A DNA stretch of 39,391 nucleotides from DASZCR01 sp964246705 (GCA_964246705.1 CAXTRQ010000037.1:1-39391); one strand, 5' to 3'; numbered from the stretch's first letter, positions 10,101 to 19,487 are shown. The notes: a model not told the origin generated them from the letters alone. Program-made: numbers and translations.

Positions 10101-13100
10101 GCTTTCGTTCAGACGCTCGCGGTCGTCCATGACGGTCGCGGTGACGCGATAGACTCCGCCCGTCTTCGTTGGAAGAGTGCACTTGACAGGCTCGCTCGCC
10201 GACTGTACCGAGCACTCCTGCGGATTCGTCTCCTGCTCTCGCCACTCGCCGCGCTCGAAGACCCAATCAAGCAGGACGCTACGCACGCGCACGGCGCGCT
10301 TGGGAACGAGTTTGCCGTCGAGGTCTGTAACGATTGTTTGCACGACGAGCGGCTCGCCCTGCTGCACGAACATGCGCTCGCTCTTCAAGCCGACATAGAG
10401 ATCAGCCGGATGGACGAGCATCGTCGTCGTCGCCGTCCACATCTGCCGGTTCACATCCGTCACGCTGGCCTGCGCCGTGACGGTCGAGGGCTGCGGCGGA
10501 TTGACTGAATCAAAATCAACTCTCAGGTGATGCTTACCCGCCGCATCAGTCCGCCCCGTGAAGGTCTGCGTGTTCTCGCCTCCGGGGTTGCCTCTTCCGC
10601 CAGACCGGCTGATGCCGCCCCACCACGGCGTCCATTTGCCGAAAGTGAAGTCGTCTCGATTGGGCGGCGTGTAGTTGGCGGGCGTGGCCGTCACGCGCCA
10701 AGTCACTTCGGAGTTTGGCAGGCTGCCGCCTGCGAAGTAAGCCGCCGTGACGGTCGCCTGCGCGTGCTCGCCGACGAAGTGCGGGCCTTCGCTCGCCTGT
10801 GCCGTCACCTCAAACTCAGGGCGTCGAAATTCTTGAACTTGAAACGAGTGATAATGCTGGCGACCGTCCAGCGCACTCGCATTTCCACCCTGCGCGTCGA
10901 ATTGCAGCGAAGCTGCGCCGAGATTCATCGTGCCCGGCAGCTTGAAACTCGTATTGAATCCGCCGAACGTGTTGAGCGTCGCCGTGCCCTTCGTAATCTC
11001 GTTGCCCTGCGAATCGCGCACAGAATAATTGACGCTCGCGGCTGCGCCGCCCAAAGCGCCGACATCGCCGCGCACGCCTGCGCCGACACGCCGTATCCAT
11101 CCCTTGATGCTCACTTCCTCGCCGGGACGATACATCTTGCGGTCGTCGAAGACGTACCAGCGCAGGTAATCCGCCGCTTCACGCTTCACCCAACTGCTTT
11201 CCGTCTGCCACCAACTGCTGTTTTCCGGCAGGATAGCCGTATCACGTCCGCTTTGCGCCACGAGCACGCCCGCCCCTTTCTGCGTCGCGGAGGCGAGCGG
11301 CAGGCGCACCAGCCCGTCGGCTCCGCTCGTCGCGCTCTCTCCCGCGTGAAGCAGACTCATCCGGACACCCGTGAGCGGTTGACCGTCTTTCAGAGAGGTC
11401 GCCCATCCGACCAACTCCGTCTGGTCAACGAAAGCGTCGAGGCCGATGCCCGTCACCTGTACCCAAGAGAAGATGGATTCACGTTCGCGCCCGCGCCTGT
11501 TTTTGGTCGGCAGCAGTGATTCAACGATGACGACGGCCTGCCCCATCCCGTCACTGAGCGCCGGGCTGAGATCAATGCGCGTCTCGGCCATCTCGTCGGG
11601 CTGCCCCTTAATCTCGACGGTCTTTGAGAACACATTCCGTCCGGGCGGCGTCAACTGCTTCGACGGCGCGGCGTTCGTATAACTGGACTCCTGTCGCACG
11701 TAGTCTTGAAAGAGTTGCCAGTCTTCGGGACTGACGCTGTAGAGACTCACTTTGAGATTGTTGTGATTGATGCTGTAGATTGAAAACTGTTTCGGGCCGG
11801 AAGGATCAAGAATGACCATCGAGCCGCCCTGACCGGCGAGGCTCGGCGGCGCAGCGCTGACATTGAAAGTCAACGCCGCTGTCTCTCCGAGCGTCTGCCC
11901 GAATCCGTCGCGGATTGCACTATCGAGTTGAACTTTATAAGTCGTGCGCCCGCGTTTGAGGCCGCCGACATGAACTTCGTTGCCGTAGACGGCGATCTTC
12001 GCGTCCGGCAACTCCGGCGTGATACGCAACTGCTCTTTGCGGAAAGTTTCGCCGTCAATCGGATTGCTGAAAATAATGCGCCAGTCGTCAAACGGCGTAC
12101 ATCTTTTCTGCCAGCCGCACTCGCTGCCCGTGACGCGTAGCGGCCCGTAGGTGCTGAACGAAAACGCCTGCGCCGTGGTCGTCGTGCGTGGCCCTTCGGC
12201 GGACGGCGTTCCCGGCTCGACAGAGACGACGATGGGCGAGTTGCCCGGAAGCGCGAGGCGCACATCTCCGCTGGTAGCATCCACCGCGCGAAAGGCCATC
12301 CAACGTCCTTTCAACGCCGCTGCTGCCAGCCTCTTCACATTCACATCAGCAGCCACCTCATCTGCGGTCGCAAGGCGCAACTTCAAAGGCACGCCGCTGC
12401 CGCTACTCGTCGCGCGCACCTTTATGTTACGCAACACTTCCGCCGGTTCGGTGCGCTGGTCAAATTCGACAAACATCAGCGCGTCGCGGCGTTGCGGTAT
12501 GCCCTCCGGATATTTCGTCTTGAGTTGTGGCGGCGGCGTTGCGAAACTCCAAGACAGCGGCTTCTTTAAACTTGCGCCCGTCGCCGACTTCGCGTTCGCG
12601 GGAATCTGGACGCTGTACTGCGTCGCCATCGGAAATCTTTCATCCGGCACGAAGAGCAGTGTCTTCGTCCCGACCCAGCGCCACTTGCCCTGTGGTTGCG
12701 GCGTGAGCCGGATGGGTACGTCCTGCGCTTCGAGTTCGGCGCGCGAAGTGACGGCGACCATCGGCTGCGAAAAGGTCACGCTCAGTTGCGGCGCAAGCGG
12801 CACATCACCTTCGGGCGAGTGGCGCAAGACTTCCAGCGCGCCCGCGCTCGCTACGTCCGGCACGTCTCTGCGCTCGGCGGCGGGGAAGGCGGCCAGCACC
12901 GTCTGGCCTGTGCGCGGGGGAGGCAGAGACTTTTCACGCAGATTGAAATCCTGCTCGTCGCCTGCCCCCCCCAACAACGGCGGCCAGGCCGCGCAAAAAT
13001 AAGTGNNNNNNNNNNGGCAGGCGCTCGAAAATCTTCTGCGTCTCGGCTTCGGAGAGCTTCGCGGCGGGAGCGATTGTCGTCTGACCTGTCGTTTGTTGTT

Positions 13101-13314
13101 CGGATTGCTCCGCGCCTTCGCTCAGACGGAAGCGTAAACCCTTCGGTTCGGCAGTCGCCTGTTCATCCTGCATTTCATCACCGCCTGTCGAGTTCGCTTC
13201 CCTTGCGTCTTCCGGCGTGCCTTCGGCGAAGGTTCGTAAAACCAGAGGCGTCGAACTCCCCAACACGAGTTGAACAATTAAGATTAAAGCAGCAACAGTC
13301 TTGAGACGAATCAT
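7119..13314 (-). CDS. Bacterial alpha-2-macroglobulin-like protein, crossed by an assembly gap
   Basis: A very large secreted protein of roughly 2,050 residues. The start is ATG 13314, with GAGGA about 7 nt upstream, and a signal peptide follows (KTVAALILIVQLVLG). There is no lipobox Cys, unlike E. coli YfhM. Before the gap the frame ends with SEAETQKIFERLP. After it a different frame gives PPLLGGAGDEQDFN and then LREKSLPPPRTG. Macroglobulin (MG) beta-domains follow, with a CARDB/bait-like low-complexity stretch (QAGEGGRGAGAVGGALMEM, about 9370-9450). The thioester motif is C-S-E-Q within SYPYECSEQLSSR, with the Cys codon at 8601-8603. Then come an alpha/alpha thioester domain (EDGGFGFW) and a C-terminal receptor-like domain. 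Such proteins are thought to trap proteases in the periplasm. No penicillin-binding protein PbpC gene, the usual partner, lies beside it. Confidence 0.9.
13006..13015. other. Assembly gap (10 N) near the 5' end of the macroglobulin gene
   Basis: The reading frame changes across the Ns. The upstream contig ends in the codons for FERLP. On the other side the in-frame sequence reads TYFCAAWPPLLGG, where only PPLLGG looks native. The roughly 20 bases touching the gap may be a poor contig end. Confidence 0.95.
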
Positions 13315-13317
13315 CAA

Positions 13318-13810
13318 AGTTCCTCAAATGATGTTTAGAATCTAAGGGTCTGGCGGCGGGAGCCGCTCTTTTGCGAGCGCCCGCCCATTCTAAGTAGACT
13401 GAACGAAGCTGCGGGAAAATTTTGCACCGGCATGCGGAAATTTATCGCAACCGGCAATCCAGATTCTTCATTCAACCAAACGCGCGGCGATACATATTTC
13501 GACACGAGACAGCGAAAAATAGTACCCGCCAACTTTTAGAGCACCTTTAAATTTCGTTTCAACAGCCTCAGAAACTTACCACTCTAGAAACGGCAATCTG
13601 AAAGCAATCTTCCGTAGCGTCCTTCTTCCTTTCCGTCTTTGCGCCTCCAGCGCTAAACTTCTTCTTTCGCAAAAAATAAGTTTCGCGCTGGTGGCGCAAA
13701 GACGTTAAGAAAACAGAATTCGCACGCCGTCGAAATTCTCAAGGCGTTCCTACGCGGCTCAGGTGCGCCACGACTTTTACAAGAGGTCTATTAGATTCGA
13801 GTAGGCGCGC
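13318..13810. other. 493-bp intergenic region without a recognisable gene
   Basis: It lies between the O-methyltransferase gene and the macroglobulin gene, both on the minus strand, so it should hold the macroglobulin promoter. No convincing ORF or RNA gene was seen. An imperfect G+C-rich hairpin lies at about 13351-13390. A long hairpin at 13634-13704 is listed separately. Confidence 0.7.
13634..13704. repeat. Long intergenic hairpin (27-nt arms)
   Basis: Left arm 13634-13660 and right arm 13678-13704 pair over 27 nt with two mismatches around a 17-nt A/T-rich loop. The arms carry CGTCTTTGCGCC, related to the CGTCTTGGCGC words near 900 and 5120. There is no T tract after either arm long enough for a simple terminator. 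It reads as a member of a palindromic intergenic repeat. Confidence 0.65.
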
Positions 13811-14824
13811 TCACTTGTTGGAGACGATGGCCTGTTGTAAGACCGGCTCAAGCGAATGAAGTTCGGAGCGCGTGAAGCCCGCGTGTTGAAGCATGCGCTC
13901 AAATTCCGCGAAGGTGTAAGCATCGCCGCCCGGCGTCGAAGCCAGCATCGTCAGGCTGAAGGCGGCCACCGGCGGGGGCGAGACGCGATCTTCGTTGGGG
14001 ATGAACTCAAGCGTCACGGCGCGTCCTTGCGGCGCGAGTGCGGCGTGGACTTTTCGTAACAGATTTTCGCAGGTGGCAGTGTCGAAGTGATGGAGGAAGT
14101 TGGTCAGTAAAACAACGTCGTAGTCTTCGCCGTAAGCGAGATCGAAGGCGCTGCCGGGGAGAAGACTGTAGCGGTCGCCGACTCCTGCCGCGCGCGCGTT
14201 TTCCTGAGCCACTTCCAGTACATGGGGCCAATCGAGGGCGACGACCTCGACGTGCGGATTACGCGCGGCGAGCGCGATGCCGTACAATCCGTGACCGGCG
14301 GCGATGTCGAGCACCCTCAACTTGCGCTCCGGCTCAGAGTCCACAATCGCCGCCAACATCTGCGCGGGAATCGCCATCATCGGAGCCATCGCCCGCGCGA
14401 ATTTCACCCACACCGGATGATCCGGCGCGACCGTTCCGGCCTCGCTCAACGTCCCGCCCTTGCGCACGACGCCCGCGAGGTCTGCGAACTCTTCCAACAG
14501 CATCGGCGAGAGCAGAAATTCGGTCGCGCCGCCGACGTAAGCTGGCGAGCGCCGGTCAAGAAATAGAGCCGAATCCGGGGTCAGCCCGTAGCCCTCTTCT
14601 TCTTTCGTCAGAAAACCGATAATCACCAGATAATCGCAGAGGATACGCATTCCGCGCTCGGCAGCGCCGCGCTTTTCGGCGAGCGTCTGAGGCGTCCGCG
14701 CGCCTTCGGCGATGGCGGTGAAGAGGTCAAGCTCGATTGCCGCCTTGAGCGCCGCCGTGCGCTGATAAGCGTTGGCCGTCTCGAAGAAGAGCAGCGGCGA
14801 AAGTCCCGTCGGTTGCATTGACAT
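13811..14824 (-). CDS. SAM-dependent O-methyltransferase with dimerisation domain
   Basis: A 337-residue class I methyltransferase of the caffeate/acetylserotonin O-methyltransferase type. The N-terminal part (FETANAYQRTAALKAAIELD, then a winged helix with TPQTLAEKRGAAERGMRILCDYL) is the dimerisation domain. The SAM-binding motif I is LDIAAGHGLYGIALA, followed by acidic VALDWP. Motif LLTNFLHHFD and the C-terminal LEFIPNEDR complete the Rossmann core. The start at ATG 14824 has GGAG 8 nt upstream. Related enzymes methylate hydroxyl groups of small aromatic or polyketide compounds, and some homologues act in carotenoid or bacteriochlorophyll routes. No biosynthetic partner gene is nearby, so the substrate is unknown. 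Confidence 0.9.
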   Translation of the reverse strand: MSMQPTGLSPLLFFETANAYQRTAALKAAIELDLFTAIAEGARTPQTLAEKRGAAERGMRILCDYLVIIGFLTKEEEGYGLTPDSALFLDRRSPAYVGGATEFLLSPMLLEEFADLAGVVRKGGTLSEAGTVAPDHPVWVKFARAMAPMMAIPAQMLAAIVDSEPERKLRVLDIAAGHGLYGIALAARNPHVEVVALDWPHVLEVAQENARAAGVGDRYSLLPGSAFDLAYGEDYDVVLLTNFLHHFDTATCENLLRKVHAALAPQGRAVTLEFIPNEDRVSPPPVAAFSLTMLASTPGGDAYTFAEFERMLQHAGFTRSELHSLEPVLQQAIVSNK

Positions 14825-14937
14825 GATGAATCTCCAACTGTAGAAACTGTCTTCGTTCTACGAACCGCCGGAGATTACTGTTTTGTCGTGCTTCTGGCAA
14901 GAAGGGTGCGCAGGTTTTTAGTCCCTCCTACGTCCAA

Positions 14938-15588
14938 TTAGAAGCTGAAACGCATTCCCGTCTCAATCCTTCTTCCCGGCAGGGCGGCGGTCGGCTGTCC
15001 GAAGAATGGGGAGGTTTGGACGCCGGAAAAACTGTTGAGGTTCGCGTGGTTGAAGAGCTTGAAAGCCTGTGCGTAAAAGTCGAGATGAGATCGCTGTTTA
15101 CTCACGCCGGGAAGCGACGGGATGCCGCCGCCTTCAGCGCCCACGCGAACGATGACCGGCTGTCCTTGCATGGGCGTATCCTTGCGCTCGCCTCCGAAAC
15201 CGAAGCCCCATCCGAGGCGCGCGCCCACGTCCCAACGGCTCGCGCCGCGCGCGCTGTTTCTTCCCACGCCTGCGGGACGGTCATTGCTCACCGTGTCGCC
15301 GATCGCGCCGATGAAGATGGAATCGGTCTGCATAAACTTATCGGGCAACAGAAAATTGAACTCGCGCTCACCGGAGATGTCTCGCTCCTGCACGACGCGG
15401 CGGAACTTACCTTTCACCGTCAAACTCTGGACGGTGCTGACCTTCTCTGCGCCGCCGATTGCCGCGCGCGCCTGTTTGAGTAACTCTTCGGCGCGCAACG
15501 TCCCGGCCTTGTTATCGGCGCGAGTTGCTACGCTCACGCACGCCGAGAGCACGAGCACGACCAGCACACTTCTCAACTGCTTTCGCAT
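14938..15588 (-). pseudogene. Short secreted ORF ending in a TonB-receptor C-terminal tail; likely deletion fusion
   Basis: The frame is intact, with 216 residues from ATG 15588 (GGAG about 11 nt upstream; an in-frame GTG lies at 15615). It begins with a signal peptide (RSVLVVLVLSACVSVATRA) and continues with LLKQARAAIGGAEKVSTVQS and FNFLLPDKFMQTDS. That N-terminal part resembles outer-membrane lipoprotein-sorting or peptidase-associated domains. From about SNDRPAGVGRNSARG onward it reads like the last hundred residues of acidobacterial TonB-dependent receptors, ending in FKLFNHANLNSFSG, SPFFGQPTAALPGRRIETGMRFSF-type sequence with a terminal Phe typical of outer-membrane beta-barrels. A stand-alone plug or barrel is missing. 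The likely origin is an internal deletion that joined two neighbouring genes in frame. It could still be expressed. Confidence 0.55.
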
Positions 15589-15770
15589 TAAATTCCTGTC
15601 TCCTAAATTTGTCACACTTCTTCGCTGCGACGATGGCAGCCGCTAAATGGCCTTAACTTTCGGGACATCCAATCTGCGTGGGCGGTGCGAGAGAAACTAC
15701 GACTGCCTCTCGATGAGAAATGTTGACAAGGCAGTTATAGACAGTTCAGGCGGGGCGTGAAGAAAGTTCC

Positions 15771-15797
15771 AGAAAAATTTTCAGCCCCGGAGGGGCT
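15771..15797 (-). terminator. Rho-independent terminator downstream of the LytTR regulator gene
   Basis: Read on the minus strand, AGCCCC-TCC-GGGGCT (15797 down to 15783) is followed by GAAAATTTTT. The stem is short but perfect, and it lies about 60 bp after the regulator stop codon in the right orientation. Confidence 0.55.
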
Positions 15798-15859
15798 TAA
15801 AAATCTCTGTGTCTGCGATGGTGAATATTAATTCGCCGTTCACTCATTCAAGAATTACC

Positions 15860-16618
15860 CTAGAGCAAGGCGTTGAGCTTATCGCGGTAGGTACGGCTGA
15901 GCGCGAGTTGTGTGCCGTCGTAGAGGATGAGGATTTGATCTCCATTAAAGAGGGGCTGCATCTCTTTGACGCGATCAACGTTGACCAAGGTCGAGCGATG
16001 TGTGCGGACAAATCTTTTCGGATCGAGCACCGATTCGATGTAGCTGATCGTTCCGCGTATCAGGTGAACCGCTGTGCCGACATGCAGCTTTAAATGGTTA
16101 TCGGCGGTTTCGACCCAATCAATATTTTCCTTATCCAATAAGATGAGGCGGCCTTCGGTCTTAATTTGAAGACGCTTTTTGTATTCGGCCTCAATCGTCA
16201 GTTCCTCACATAATTGCTGGAGACGTTCATTGATGTGTCCGGTTTGAGCTTTTCTAATCTGCGCGGCGGCGCGCTCGACCGCTTGCACGAAGCGTTCGCG
16301 GTTAAAAGGTTTGAGGAGGTAATCAATGGCGTGCACTTCAAAGGCGCGCAAGGCAAACTGGTCATAAGCGGTGACGAAGATGACCGCCGGAATCTGCCCA
16401 GCCCCGATCTCGCTTAACACGCCGAAGCCGTTCATGCGCGGCATCTGCACATCGAGGAAGACCAGATCGAGCGTGTGCTCGCGGATAAAGGCCACGGCCT
16501 GCTGCCCGTCCTCGCATTCCCCCGTGACCTCCGTCTCAGGGATGTCGCCGAGAAACTGCTTGATCCGGCGGCGCGCTGCCGCCTCGTCGTCAACAATCAA
16601 AGTGCGAATCTTAGTCAT
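15860..16618 (-). CDS. LytTR-family response regulator
   Basis: A 252-residue two-component regulator of the LytR/AgrA type. The receiver domain (about 1-120) has the acidic pair DDE at 10-12, phosphoacceptor D56 in FLDVQMP, and the conserved Lys in DYLLKPF. The C-terminal LytTR DNA-binding domain (about 145-252) contains LDKENIDWVETADNHLKLHV, FVRTHRSTLVNVDRV and LALSRTYRDKL. The chosen start, ATG 16618, lies inside the last codons of the kinase gene (8-bp overlap), which implies translational coupling. The longer frame from 16636 is less likely. LytTR regulators bind paired direct repeats in promoters of envelope or virulence genes. No such operator was identified here. Confidence 0.93.
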   Translation of the reverse strand: MTKIRTLIVDDEAAARRRIKQFLGDIPETEVTGECEDGQQAVAFIREHTLDLVFLDVQMPRMNGFGVLSEIGAGQIPAVIFVTAYDQFALRAFEVHAIDYLLKPFNRERFVQAVERAAAQIRKAQTGHINERLQQLCEELTIEAEYKKRLQIKTEGRLILLDKENIDWVETADNHLKLHVGTAVHLIRGTISYIESVLDPKRFVRTHRSTLVNVDRVKEMQPLFNGDQILILYDGTQLALSRTYRDKLNALL

Positions 16619-17726
16619 GTCTGACAGCCGTGCCATGTTCCTGAAATGGAATTTTCAGATCAACGATGAAGCCGCCGCCTGAAACATTCTCCAACCCTAG
16701 CCTTTGCGCGCTGCCATAGAGATGCCTGAGGCGCGCGCGCGTGTTGGTCAAACCGACGCCTTCCTTAAACACGTCCTGCCCCGCAGCGATGCCGGGGCCG
16801 TCATCACAAACCTGAATTCTGAGCGAGCCGTTTTCCCGTTTCGCTCTAATGTCTATGCGTCCGTCGAGAGAAAAGGGCGCGATGCCATGCTTGATCGCAT
16901 TTTCCACGAGCGGCTGAAGAATCAGGTTCGGCACGCATGCGTCCATCACGTCTGCGCTGATGTCCATTTTCACTTGAAGACGATCTTGAAAGCGCACTCG
17001 CTCAATCTGCAAATAATTACTGAGCATCTCCAGTTCGCGCTTGAGCGAGACTTCCTGACCGCTCACGTCGGACAGCGTGGCGCGCAGAAAATCGCCGAGA
17101 TAGACAACCATGCGGTCGGCAGTCTCCACGTCCTCATGCATGATGCAAGAGATGGTGTTCAGAGTATTGAAGAGAAAGTGCGGGTGCAATTGCGTCCTGA
17201 GAGCTTGAAGCTGCGCGCGGATAAGTTGCGTCTCAAGCTGCGCCGCTTTCAGTTCGCCGGTTCGATAGCGGTAATAATAATTAAACGCGTGCGCGATGAA
17301 AACAATCGCCCAATAGACGACCATCTCTTTATCAAGGATGAAGATCACGGAGCGAGCGAAAGAGGCTAGAGGGACGGCGAGAAAGTTACCTTTGATGTAC
17401 CAATAATCAACGGCGATGTGGATTGTGCCGACGACCACCGAAAAGACGATGCTCGCCAGTAGATGGACAAACAGACGGCGTGCCCAGTTTTGCCGTTCGA
17501 TGCGAAAGCGACTCGACAGCCAGAGCACGAACGGTGTGCCCGCCAGAAAAACTCCGGCGGCGATGAGTTGCCAGCCGAGAACTCTGGCGAAGTCCGGCTG
17601 ACGCCCCGGCATTAGCACGTCCATAAAATATAATTGGCAGCCAAAGAAGATGCCGAACAGCGTCCAGACTGCTCCAATCAGCATCCACCTTCTGAAAGGC
17701 TTCTCTAACACCTCTTCAATCTTCAT
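16611..17726 (-). CDS. LytS-like membrane sensor histidine kinase
   Basis: A 371-residue kinase. Four membrane segments are seen at about 14-35, 50-70, 85-107 and 133-149. A short coiled coil follows (TGELKAAQLETQLIRAQLQALRTQL). The His_kinase domain has the phosphoacceptor box LHPHFLFNTLNTIS, with H183 in the PHF element. The HATPase domain holds the N box NAIKHGIAPF and G boxes CDDGPGIAAG and GVGLTNTRARL. There is no extracytoplasmic sensor domain, so the signal is probably sensed in the membrane. The downstream LytTR regulator overlaps it by 8 bp and is its evident partner. The start is ATG 17726, just after an AGAAG-like stretch. Confidence 0.93.
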   Translation of the reverse strand: MKIEEVLEKPFRRWMLIGAVWTLFGIFFGCQLYFMDVLMPGRQPDFARVLGWQLIAAGVFLAGTPFVLWLSSRFRIERQNWARRLFVHLLASIVFSVVVGTIHIAVDYWYIKGNFLAVPLASFARSVIFILDKEMVVYWAIVFIAHAFNYYYRYRTGELKAAQLETQLIRAQLQALRTQLHPHFLFNTLNTISCIMHEDVETADRMVVYLGDFLRATLSDVSGQEVSLKRELEMLSNYLQIERVRFQDRLQVKMDISADVMDACVPNLILQPLVENAIKHGIAPFSLDGRIDIRAKRENGSLRIQVCDDGPGIAAGQDVFKEGVGLTNTRARLRHLYGSAQRLGLENVSGGGFIVDLKIPFQEHGTAVRHD

Positions 17727-17962
17727 AAGCTTCGGCTCTTCTCAATATTTCAAATCTTAACTTCTAACGCAGCGTCGTATGGCGATGACGAGTCGTCAGC
17801 CTCAGTGTAGAAACATAGGCGGAGGCGGCAATGAAATTGGGGCGAGACGTTGGATTCGAGTGCCGAACCGTGCTCATTTCGGGATGAGGGATATTATCTT
17901 TCTGATCTCAGAGTTGCTCGCACCCGGTCGCGCGCACGACCGGCACGTATGCCGGAAAAAGT

Positions 17963-19369
17963 TCACTCCGTCGCCTTCAGATCGGTGCGGCACGCGCCTG
18001 CCTTATTCTTTATCCAGATGCTCTTGATGTTGACGAACTCTCGGATGCCGTGGGCGCTCAGTTCGCGCCCGTAGCCGGAATTTTTGACGCCGCCGAAGGG
18101 CAGGCGTGGGTCGGATGCGACCATAGCATTGATAAAGACCTGCCCGACTTCAATCTCTTCAATGAGCCGCGCCTGCTCTCGCTCGTCGTTCGTCCACGCG
18201 CTGCTGCCGAGACCGAACACTGTGTCGTTGGCAATCTCGATGGCCTCGTCAATGTCTCGCGCTCTGAAGAGCAGCGCGACGGGGCCGAATAATTCCTCGT
18301 TGTAGGCCGGAGACTCGCGCGGAATGTTGGCGAGCACCGTCGGCGCATAAAAGTTGCCGGGACGATTGATTGGCCTTCCGCCCGTCAGGACGCGCGCTCC
18401 GGCTTCCATTGATTTGCGTACCTGCTCGTCCAGTTCGTGAAGAATGTCGGCGGTGGCGAGCGGGCCGATGTCGTTCGCGGTGTCCAGCGGGTCGCCGACT
18501 TTGAGCGCCCGCATCAGTTCGACAAAGCGGCGCTCGAACTCGTCGTAGATTTCATCGGCGACGATAAAGCGTTTGGCGGCGATGCAGGACTGACCGTTGT
18601 TAATCGTGCGCGCTTTGACCGCCGTCTCGACTGCTTCCTCCAGATTCGCGCTCGGCATAACGATGAAGGGATCGCTGCCGCCGAGTTCGAGGACGGTCTT
18701 TTTCAACTGCCTGCCCGCCGTCTCGCCGACGCTGCGGCCTGCCGCTTCGCTACCCGTCAGAGTCGCGGCGGCGATTCGTCGGTCTTCGAGAATGCGCGCG
18801 ACTTCACGCGAGCCGACAAGCAGGGTTTGAAATGCGCCTTCGGGAAAACCGGCGCGCGTGAAAATCTCTTCGATGGCGAGGGCGCATTGCGGGACGTTGG
18901 AAGAGTGTTTGAGCAGTCCGACGTTTCCGGCCATGAGCGCGGGCGCGGCAAAGCGGAAGACCTGCCAAAAGGGAAAGTTCCAAGGCATCACGGCGAGCAC
19001 GACGCCGAGCGGTTCGTAACGGATATAGCTGCGCGTGGCGTTCGTTTCAATCTCTTCGTCGGCGAGAAAGCGCGACGCACTTTCGGCGTAGAAGCGGCAG
19101 ACCCACGTGCACTTCTCAACTTCCTGCACCGCCGACGCCAAGGGCTTCCCCATCTCGATAGTCATCAGGCGCGCGAGGCTGTCCTTATCCGTCTCTAAAA
19201 TCTCCGCCGCGCGCCGCATTTTCGCGGCGCGTTCGGCGAAAGAGGTGTGGCGGTATTGGCGGAAAGTTTCAGCGGCGCGCTCCACTCGCTCCTCGATTTC
19301 TTCTTCCGTGTGCGGCTCAAAAATTCGGAGCGTCTCGTTGGTCGCGGGATTGATAGTTGCGATTGCCAT
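17963..19369 (-). CDS. NAD(P)-dependent succinate-semialdehyde dehydrogenase-like aldehyde dehydrogenase
   Basis: A 468-residue aldehyde dehydrogenase. It oxidises an aldehyde, probably succinate semialdehyde, to the acid with NAD(P)+. The catalytic Glu lies in ELGGSDPFIVM and the catalytic Cys in NNGQSCIAAKRFIV. MPWNFPFWQVFRFAAPALMAGN and KHSSNVPQCA are cofactor-site elements. The pattern MAIATINPATNETLRIFEPHTEEE and the end FGGVKNSGYGRELSAHGIREF match the compact class (about 455-460 residues) of GabD2-like enzymes. No GABA transaminase lies beside it, so the physiological substrate is uncertain. It is monocistronic in appearance. No strong Shine-Dalgarno sequence is seen before ATG 19369. 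Confidence 0.9.
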   Translation of the reverse strand: MAIATINPATNETLRIFEPHTEEEIEERVERAAETFRQYRHTSFAERAAKMRRAAEILETDKDSLARLMTIEMGKPLASAVQEVEKCTWVCRFYAESASRFLADEEIETNATRSYIRYEPLGVVLAVMPWNFPFWQVFRFAAPALMAGNVGLLKHSSNVPQCALAIEEIFTRAGFPEGAFQTLLVGSREVARILEDRRIAAATLTGSEAAGRSVGETAGRQLKKTVLELGGSDPFIVMPSANLEEAVETAVKARTINNGQSCIAAKRFIVADEIYDEFERRFVELMRALKVGDPLDTANDIGPLATADILHELDEQVRKSMEAGARVLTGGRPINRPGNFYAPTVLANIPRESPAYNEELFGPVALLFRARDIDEAIEIANDTVFGLGSSAWTNDEREQARLIEEIEVGQVFINAMVASDPRLPFGGVKNSGYGRELSAHGIREFVNIKSIWIKNKAGACRTDLKATE

Positions 19370-19399
19370 AATGAAACCATTTTACAGAAGAAGCCCCGC

Positions 19400-19475
19400 G
19401 AGCGCGGAATAGGGCCGGCCGCGCCGCACGCGCGGTCGGCGGCCTACGAGGCGTTCTACGCGCTCGAGCCGGAGG
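19400..19475 (+). other. Possible foreign or chimeric contig end beside the gap
   Basis: One plus-strand frame reads GPAAPHARSAAYEAFYALEPE right up to the Ns. All of these codons end in G or C. The neighbouring real genes use A/T-ending codons freely. No start codon, ribosome site or continuation is present on the far side of the gap. It looks like a fragment of a very high-G+C gene joined by assembly, but a native gene fragment cannot be excluded. Confidence 0.45.
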
Positions 19476-19487
19476 NNNNNNNNNNNN
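19476..19487. other. Assembly gap (12 N)
   Basis: Twelve Ns between the dehydrogenase gene and the 3' end of the TIGR03118/DUF4214 gene. No gene appears to span it. Confidence 0.99.

Noticed and set aside
13335..13532. Short minus-strand ORF upstream of the macroglobulin gene
   Set aside because: No ribosome site, no recognisable domain and an amino-acid composition typical of random G+C-rich frames.
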